A stretch of 64,000 nt of DNA from Simmondsia chinensis (lineage: Eukaryota; Streptophyta; Magnoliopsida; Caryophyllales; Simmondsiaceae), in assembly GCA_018398585.1 (NCBI GenBank), contig JAGTTD010000018.1:5277501-5341500 (forward strand), read 5' to 3'. Position 1 is the stretch's first letter. Each line of letters opens with the position of its first letter. Of this stretch, positions 58,200 through 64,000 are shown piece by piece. The notes below the pieces were generated by a model, which was not told the origin of the DNA, did no database searches, and saw nothing but the letters and a program-made list of their open reading frames with translations. The position numbers and the translations under genes are program-made.

Positions 58200-58960
58200 C
58201 TGATGCAGATCGCCAAATTGCCGGAAGGAAGAAGATTCAACAGCCTTCCTTAATTCTTATTGCTCAAGCAAGGGAAGAACAAGGGATTGTTAGGGTTCAA
58301 CCTTAATTCTTAGCTAGAAAATAAGAGAGAAACAAAATAATAATTCAAATTTATTTAAAAATCAAAGCTCCCTAAAATTATGAACTAGTGGCCTATTTAT
58401 AGGCACTCACCTAACCTACTCTTAATTTAAATTGAATTATAAAAAACAATCCTATTCTAATTCTAACTAAACCTTATATAATCTTTGCAACATTTAACAT
58501 TCCTAGTGCCTCAAGGGCTCCCGCCTTCCCCCTTCAAGGTGCTACCCTGAAGGGAGGTTGTTTCCGAGAACCCCCAACTTGAGGGGTGCAAGACGAGGAC
58601 TTCCAAGGAGGTCACCCATCTTGGTAATACTCTTGCCCAAGCACACTTAACTTCGGAGTTCTAATAGGATTTGGTGCTTGCGTGTTGGTACCCTCTTAGG
58701 TTAAACCTAATATAATCTTTACATAAATCAAAAGTCTTAAACCTAATTACATGATGGAGTAAAAATAAACTCTAGTAAATAAAACATTAATTAAACAAAA
58801 GTCATAAATCTTATTAAATTCAAAACCCTAATTAAATCCTAATTAAAATAAAAGAACACTCATGTTGTTGCTCAGCTTGGTTTCAATTCTAACAATTCTC
58901 GAGCTCTGGTTTCTCCATTTTTCCGTCTCAATCGGGCTATTTTGGGGCTTATTTGCATCA
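58200..58960 (-). repeat. Right LTR (5') of the nested element, split by the 5S SINE
   Basis: Same LTR as 56747-57279; the extra length is the 216-bp SINE plus its 18-bp duplication. Confidence 0.9.
58469..58720 (-). mobile_element. 5S rRNA-headed SINE, copy 2, with 18-bp target duplication
   Basis: The insert 58487-58702 (216 bp) is flanked by AAACCTTATATAATCTTT (58469-58486) and AAACCTAATATAATCTTT (58703-58720), one mismatch in 18. The left LTR of the host element has the empty site. On the minus strand, after AACCTAAGAGGG, plant 5S rRNA follows to its last bases: AACTCCGAAGTTAAGTGTGC, TTGGGCAAGAGTATTACC, GATGGGTGACCTCCTTGGAA and GTCCTCGTCTTGCACCCC. The RTE tail then starts (TCAAGTTGGGGGTTCTCGG) and ends GCACTAGGAATG. 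About 38 bases of the tail centre are deleted. The 5S internal promoter blocks are present with a few changes. Confidence 0.92.
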
Positions 58961-59479
58961 ATAATAGTATCCATATTAAATACTTAAATAATATTATATA
59001 ATTTTAATATAATTATATTTAAAAATTTAAAAATAAACTAATATTTTCAGATGTTTTACAGTTGTTTGGATACTTTTTTTTTTTTTTGGGTACAATTTAA
59101 AAGAGAGGGAATATGATAAAAAATAGGAAAAAGAAGTCTCTGTTAAGAGAGAGATAGAGAGAGAGAGAGACGGCAGTGGTGGCGGCGTGACTTGAATCTC
59201 TGTTAATTTTTTTTGTTAATTGTATATGCTTGAATTTATCCTATTTTAGTTAAGCTTTACTTTTTTCTTAAGCTATTATAATTTTTTTTTCTATTTTTTA
59301 AGTTTATAACTCATGTTTTTTTATCAAATACATGGATATATATCTTAGAAATACATGATTTTTAAGTAACATGTCCCCAAGGCATCATATCCTAGTTTCT
59401 TGAAAAATTACGTGTCGGCGTATCGGTATCGTGTCGTATCTTGTATCCGTATCTATATCCGTGCTTTCTAGATTGGTAC

Positions 59480-60187
59480 TACCGTGGTCTATTTGCAGAT
59501 AGGACCATATCCTGCTACCTTTATGGAATTTTTATTTCTTTCTATTATTGGATGACAATTAATTCCTTAATACTTTATACTTTAATCTCTTACTGCAATT
59601 CATTTTCTTTGTTGTGAATCTTTCTAAGAGATCATGTTTACTACGTTTTCATCTCAATGAATATAATCTCACTCCCCCCATTTTGGTTAGGTAATGTAGG
59701 AGATGGGTTTGAGACAGGAAGGATCAAAGCTGTAAAGGAGACTTGAACTGATGAGGTTCTAGCTAGGCGAAGCCTGGGACAAATATGTTCAGTATATTGA
59801 TTGGATACATTGTCATTAGTTACCTTCCTTGAGGGTTTCAGACGCATATTTTACTTTTTGGGTGAACTCTGAGTATAACTGCAAATATTCAGGGAGGAAA
59901 ATGAATATTCACAGTTGCTCCAATTATCATGATTACTTTTAGAGGCTCTATATGTGCTGGTTAGGTAGGATGCAGTTTACGAGCTTGTTGTGGTTATACA
60001 TTCTTATCTCTGTTGAGGGCAGTGGCTATGAAACCTCTCTCCGATTCAGACTTGCACGCTAAAAAGGATGAAAGTTATAGTAGAACTCTCAAGCACCTCC
60101 CTATTAAGTTCTAAATGTTTCTTCTTGCTATAGATGATCGATAATTTTTTTTACAAGAAGACATAAATTGTAATCCGGAGTTCTGTT
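59480..60187. other. Unassigned stretch
   Basis: No gene or element end recognised. Confidence 0.4.
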
Positions 60188-61015
60188 ACATGGGTCTCGG
60201 ACACAACCTTCCTTTGGGGTAACACCTTGAAGTAGGGATGGCAATGGGTCGGGTTTGGGTTGGGTTTGCCTTCATCCAAATCCAACCCAGAAAAAACCCA
60301 ACCCAACCCAAATCCCGAAAAAACCCATTTATTTCATAAAAATTCAACCCAAATCCAAATCCATCGGGTGGAACGGATATCCGACCTAAATCCATAACCC
60401 ATTTACATCTTAGAATAAATTATAATATTACAATCTACTATCAATTTATATAATACTAATAATGCAATAATAGTAACTAAAAAGCAATATTTAGACAAAT
60501 TGCTGCATTTTTTCATTTAATAATAATAATAATAATACTAATACAATATTAAACAATCGTTCTAAAACATCTTAACTATTAATTTTTACATATGAAAGTG
60601 TCACATCATAATTTCAACTAAGGATATTATATTCTTAGAACAAGTTCCAACACAATAAAATATTGGAATCTAGTTGGTATGTTAAAAACTCAAAATTTAG
60701 TAATTTAAAATTTTATCCTACACTAAATACAATTTCGGGTTAGATTTGGGCCGGGTTCGGGTTGGGTTTGACGTCATCCAAACCCAGCCTGACCCAAAAC
60801 CCATTTATCAACATCCAAATCCAAATCCATTTAAAATCCATTTATTGCATCCAAATCCATCATAAGTGGATCGGGTTGGATGGATATCCAACGGATTCGG
60901 GTTGAATTGCCCTCCCTACCTTGAAGGGGTAAGACTGCGTAGATCTCAACACCCCCCCCTCCCCCCCCCCCCCCCCCCCCGGCGCGCGACCTTGCATGAG
61001 CGGGAGCCTTTGTGG
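60188..61015 (+). mobile_element. RTE-tail copy split by a MITE
   Basis: The tail starts at about 60192 (GGGTCTCGGACACAACCTTC), is interrupted at 60232, and resumes at 60919 (CCTTGAAGGGGTAAGACTGC) to GCGGGAGCCTTTGTGG, where a chromovirus LTR begins. The centre holds runs of 8 and 20 C (60952-60980). No 5S head is visible in front of it. Confidence 0.78.
60225..60926. mobile_element. hAT-like MITE, 686 bp, with 8-bp target duplication
   Basis: The insert 60233-60918 has inverted ends TAGGGATGGCAAT and ATTGCCCTCCCTA. CCTTGAAG is duplicated at 60225-60232 and 60919-60926. The subterminal parts repeat GGGTTGGGTTT and AACCCAACCC-like motifs. The AT-rich centre has an AAT microsatellite near 60520. 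It has no transposase. Confidence 0.93.
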
Positions 61016-61290
61016 TGTAATCAATTGAGATTCACCATGAATCAATGCAAGAAAAGCAGATGGAAGAGGGAGAGAGAAGGTTAGGGTTAGAGATTCAGAA
61101 AGGGGAAGGGAGATTGGGGTCGAGACAGGAGAGAGAAAGAGAGGGGAGAGAGAGAGAGAGAGAGAGGAGAGAGAAAGAATATTTGTTTATTGATACCCAA
61201 AACAAATCGTTTACAAGTATTTATACTAAGACTTTTATTACATTTGAGCATTTATACTAAAATCCTTATTACATTCAAACACTTGTATCA
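61016..61290 (-). repeat. 3' LTR of the second chromovirus
   Basis: Plus-strand ends TGTAATCA and TTGTATCA. The middle has GA repeats (61128-61180). The start is chosen from the TG and the inverted similarity to the other end; without the partner LTR it may be off by a few bases. Confidence 0.65.
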
Positions 61291-61305
61291 TTACCCCCCC
61301 TTCAG
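61291..61305 (-). other. Polypurine tract of the second chromovirus
   Basis: On the minus strand CTGAAGGGGGGGTAA directly precedes the LTR. Confidence 0.7.
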
Positions 61306-61309
61306 ACGT

Positions 61310-62272
61310 TCCTTGCCCACAAGGAAGAAAACCCGGAAAACGAAGACACATCTCAGAGTAGTCCTCCCACGTTGCATCCTCGAGAGGGCGGTCCTTCCAA
61401 TGCACCAAGACTTGCGTTGCTGCAGCATTGCGGCGCTTGGCGAGCCGACAATCGAGAACGGCTGCAGGAATCCACCTGAAGGCCTCTAGATGTGGCGACA
61501 GTGCTGGGACCCCAGGAGTGACCGAGCCGGCGTGCCGGCGAAGCTACGAAACATGAAAAGTGTTATGAATTTTAATTTCCGGAGGAAATTTAAGAGTATA
61601 AGCAACCTCCGCTACTTTAGCGATGATAAGATACGGCCCGTAATACTTAGCGGAGAGTTTCATATTAGTCTGAGAACGAGCCGATGACTGGCAGTAGGGC
61701 TGGAGCTTGAGATACACCTAATCCCCGACTGCGAACTGACGTTCTGAGCGACGAGCGTCAGCCATTTGTTTTATTCGGACCTGGGCACACTGTAGGTGGT
61801 GTTTGAGCAGCTGTATCGCCTCTTCCCTTGCTGCGAGGCTGCGATCTGCCGCAGCAACTTCGGTTTCCCCAGGTACGTATGGGATATGAAGTGGCGGTTG
61901 TTGCCCATAAAGTATCTCATACGGGGTGGCTTGTATAGCAGAGTGAAATGACGTATTATACCACCACTCTGCAAGAGCTAAAAATTGTGACCACGAGGTG
62001 GGCATATCGCAACAAAAACACCGAAGATAAGTTTCCAAACTACGATTAACCACCTCGGTTTGACCGTCGGTTTGGGGATGATACCCCGAAGACATAAGGA
62101 GGTCTACCCCAAGCACACGAAACAGCTCTTTCCAGAAAAGGCTAAGAAAAATGGAATCACGGTCCGAAATGATGCTCTGAGGCAGCCCGTGTAGACGAAA
62201 CACGGTATCCAAGAAGACTTGCGCCACGGTCTCGGCCGAGTAACGGATGTGTAAGTAACATGAAATGCGCAT
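61310..62272 (-). pseudogene. pol: Second chromovirus, integrase C-terminal half and chromodomain
   Basis: The 184-codon stretch (61718-62272) contains the second and third catalytic integrase residues: IISDRD and, 35 residues on, the Glu in DGQTEVVNRS. Beyond a stop at 61718, the frame continues with YLKLQPY, KYYGPYLI (GPY/F), NTFHVS, another stop, and VLVHWKDRPLEDATWEDY, a clear chromodomain-type end near 61360-61410. A frameshift at about 62180-62270 separates it from the N-terminal half. Confidence 0.88.
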
Positions 62273-63320
62273 ATTTACTCAATCGATCGACCACAACAAA
62301 AATGGTGTTTTTCCCGTTGGAACGGGGTAAACCCTCGATGAAATCCATCGAAATCGAAGTCCAAACCGTCTCCGGGATTGGTAATGGTTGGAGGAGGCCG
62401 GGATATGCTGCGGTATCGGACTTACAACGTTGACATGTAGTACATTCGGAAATAAATTTGTAAACATCACGACGTAATCCACGCCAATAAAAAAAACTAC
62501 TCAACTTATGGAAAGTAACATCAACCCCGGAGTGACCGCCAATCACCGAGCCATGGTATAGATCGAAAATCCGGCGACGGAGAGCAAAATTTGGACCCAC
62601 CACCAATCGCCCAAAGCGACACAGCTCACCATTTACCCAGGAAAATGTCGGATGAGTAGCTGGGTGTTGCTGCAGTTCAGATATAAGCTGTGCCAGAGAT
62701 GGATCGGTGCGTACAGAGTCTGTAATTTCAGCAAGCAAAGGAGATGACAGGCCAAGTACCAAAGAACGCAACTCAACATCGGAATGTGGCATTCGGGAAA
62801 GGGCGTCAGCAGCTTTATTTTCGCAGCTCCGTTTGTACTCGATAGTGTAAGAAAACCCCATCAATTTTGCTACCCAAGCACGTTGTAAAGGAGTATTCAC
62901 CTTTTGTTCAAGCAAAAACTTTAAGCTTTGTTGATTGATGCGCAGAATAAAGGGACTATGAGAGAGATAATGCTCCCATTTCCGAACCGCCATGACCACG
63001 GCCTTCAATTCCCGTTCATAAACCGAGAGACCTTGATGTGAGGGAGCGAGAGCTTTGCTTAAATAAGCAATAGGATGATTGTCTTGCATAAGGACGACAC
63101 CCAAACCCGTACCCGAAGCATCTGTCTCTACGACAAATGGTCTCGAAAAATCCGGTAAGGCAAGCACCGGAGCAGCTGTGAGTGCCTCCTTAAGAACCGA
63201 GAAGGCCTGTTCTGCTGCGGTTGTCCATGTAAAAGAATCGCGCTTCAATAGGTCGGTTAAGGGGCGGCTGATAGCCCCAAAATGGCAGATAAAACGGAGG
63301 TAGTATCCCGCTAAGCCCAA
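62157..63320 (-). pseudogene. pol: Second chromovirus, RNase H and integrase N-terminal half
   Basis: 387 codons. RNase H: ETDASGTGLG (65-74), YERELKAVV (101-109), ADALSR (171-176). The usual RTD(H/Q)QSL reads RINQQSL (127-133), so one catalytic Asp is Asn129. Integrase: the zinc motif H...H (HGSVIGGHSG) with CTTC, then SMDFIEGLPRSNGKNTIFVV with the first catalytic Asp. A frameshift moves the remainder to another frame. A TAG and frame change near 63330 separate it from RT. Confidence 0.9.
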
Positions 63321-63485
63321 GAAACCCCGAAGCTATTTCAATGTAGAAGGAAGGGGCCAAGAACGCACGGCCTCAATCTAGGCACTGTCCGTAAAAACCC
63401 CGTGTGAAGAAATACGATGCTCCAAATAATCGATTTGTTCCAAGAAAAAAGCACATTTGGAACCTTTGGCAAATAAGTGATGGTC

Positions 63486-63992
63486 TTACATTACATGGAA
63501 CACCAAGCGTAAATGATATAAGTGTGTGGACACATCCCGACTATAGATCAAAATGTCGTCGAAGAAAACAAGTACGAAACGTCGTAAATAGGGCAAAAAT
63601 ACCGTGTTCATCAGGTTCTGGAAAGTGGTCGGGGCATTTGTCAACCCGAATGGCACCACAAGAAATTCGTAGTGATCGAGATGAGTGCGAAATGCCGTCT
63701 TATATACATCTTCTTCACAAACATGTACCTGATGATACCCACTACGGAGATCGAGTTTGGAGAAAATCACGGACCCATATAATTCGTCTAATAGTTCTTT
63801 TACCACCGGAATCGGAAATTTATCTTTGACTGTCTTACGATTCAATTCCCTATAGTCGACACACATACGCCATGTACCGTCCTTTTTCTTTACAAGAATA
63901 ACGGGCGATGCAAAAGGGCTATTACTATTACGGATTATCCCGGTTTCAAGCATCTCTTGAATCATACGTTCAATGGCATCCTTTTGAACCAA
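63486..63992 (-). pseudogene. pol: Second chromovirus, reverse transcriptase (partial)
   Basis: 168 codons with [43 protein letters not shown] and the catalytic FFDDILIYS. It ends at a stop 485 bases before the RNase H frame's natural start; the thumb and connection lie between with frame changes. The upstream part of pol is outside the window. Confidence 0.92.
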
Positions 63993-64000
63993 GGGATAAC

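Larger units (their letters stand above)
56742..58965 (-). mobile_element. Non-autonomous LTR element with LTRs of about 533 bp
   Basis: LTRs at 56747-57279 and 58200-58960 are direct repeats starting TGATG and ending GCATCA; the right one contains the 5S SINE. The interior is only 920 bp. Flanks ATAAG and ATAAT match at four of five bases. On the minus strand the interior begins with MARGRLKYTFIG and an acidic stretch, then a basic RRPSRTRTQ block, resembling a gag remnant. A purine-rich GCAGGCGAGAA lies before the left LTR. PBS type is not clear. No RT. Confidence 0.82.
56429..59479. mobile_element. TIR element of unknown family with nested insertions
   Basis: Inverted ends CTAGGAAGCACGGATA (56437) and, complemented, CTAGAAAGCACGGATA (59456-59471) are flanked by ATTGATAC (56429-56436) and ATTGGTAC (59472-59479), an 8-bp duplication with one mismatch. 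The outer parts are rich in GACACG/GATACG motifs (56470-56700 and 59410-59455). After subtracting the inner LTR element (56747-58960) about 820 bp remain, without coding sequence. The 8-bp duplication suggests hAT; the family is not certain. Confidence 0.65.
61016..64000 (-). mobile_element. Second Ty3/gypsy chromovirus, runs off the right edge
   Basis: A 3' LTR at 61016-61290, a polypurine tract next to it, then chromodomain-like end, GPY/F, integrase, RNase H and RT in reverse order on the minus strand. The 5' LTR, gag and protease lie outside the window. It differs in sequence from the element at 12 kb but has the same domain layout. Confidence 0.9.

Noticed and set aside
58590..58700. A genuine 5S rRNA gene
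   Set aside because: It is a single copy fused to a LINE tail inside an LTR, with several substitutions in conserved bases; no tandem array or gene-type flanks.
1..64000. CRISPR arrays, bacterial operons or phage genes
   Set aside because: No regular spacer repeats or prokaryotic gene layout; introns and plant transposons show nuclear plant DNA.

Overview
The window is plant nuclear DNA, most likely from a eudicot. It is AT-rich and consists almost entirely of nested, decayed transposable elements. The only recognisable host protein gene is a broken copy of TSPO, the plant tryptophan-rich translocator protein. Plant-type evidence includes Helitrons with RPA-like genes, Ty3/gypsy chromoviruses and copia elements primed by initiator-Met tRNA, L1 and RTE LINEs, hAT-like and Mutator-like MITEs, and a tRNA-Ala relic. 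I found no intact protein-coding gene; every long reading frame belongs to a mobile element or carries stops. The species cannot be named from this sequence.

Layout. 1-6.5 kb: three related non-autonomous Helitrons, two of them joined head to tail, with short tandem duplications and hAT-like relics. 6.5-23.6 kb: a once-autonomous Helitron with duplicated upstream exons, a Rep/helicase gene and an RPA-like gene. A 5.5-kb chromovirus (12048-17558, minus strand, TSD TATAC) interrupts its Rep gene. 23.8-24.4 kb: the TSPO pseudogene, 205 bp downstream of the Helitron end. 24.7-31.9 kb: a 7-kb LTR element with no recognisable protein. 32-35.2 kb: a gypsy relic joined to a copia RT fragment. 36.4-41.1 kb: a copia relic with an RTE LINE insertion. 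41.3-44.2 kb: a large inverted repeat and a copia RT fragment. 44.4-48.3 kb: RTE LINE tails, hAT and Mutator-like MITEs, a LINE RNase H fragment and the first 5S-headed SINE. 48.4-49.8 kb: a complete 1.36-kb non-autonomous LTR element. 51.0-54.7 kb: a decayed L1 LINE. 56.4-59.5 kb: a TIR element containing an LTR element, whose right LTR contains the second 5S-headed SINE. 60.2-64.0 kb: an RTE-tail copy split by a hAT MITE and abutted by a second chromovirus that runs off the right edge.

The most notable item is a short retroelement present in two copies (48060-48331 plus; 58487-58702 minus). Each joins a near-complete 5S rRNA sequence, with the internal pol III promoter region, to the 3' tail of an RTE-type LINE. 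Fuller copies of the same LINE tail occur at 39082-39900 and 44393-44990. The two SINE copies share the 5S/tail junction. The second has an 18-bp target-site duplication, and the sister LTR 1.4 kb away supplies the empty site. This looks like a 5S rRNA-derived plant SINE that used an RTE LINE as partner.

The nested insertions give a relative history. The Helitron predates the chromovirus, whose LTRs differ at about 2% of sites. The TIR element predates its LTR insertion, which predates the 5S SINE. The RTE tail at 60 kb predates the hAT MITE inside it.
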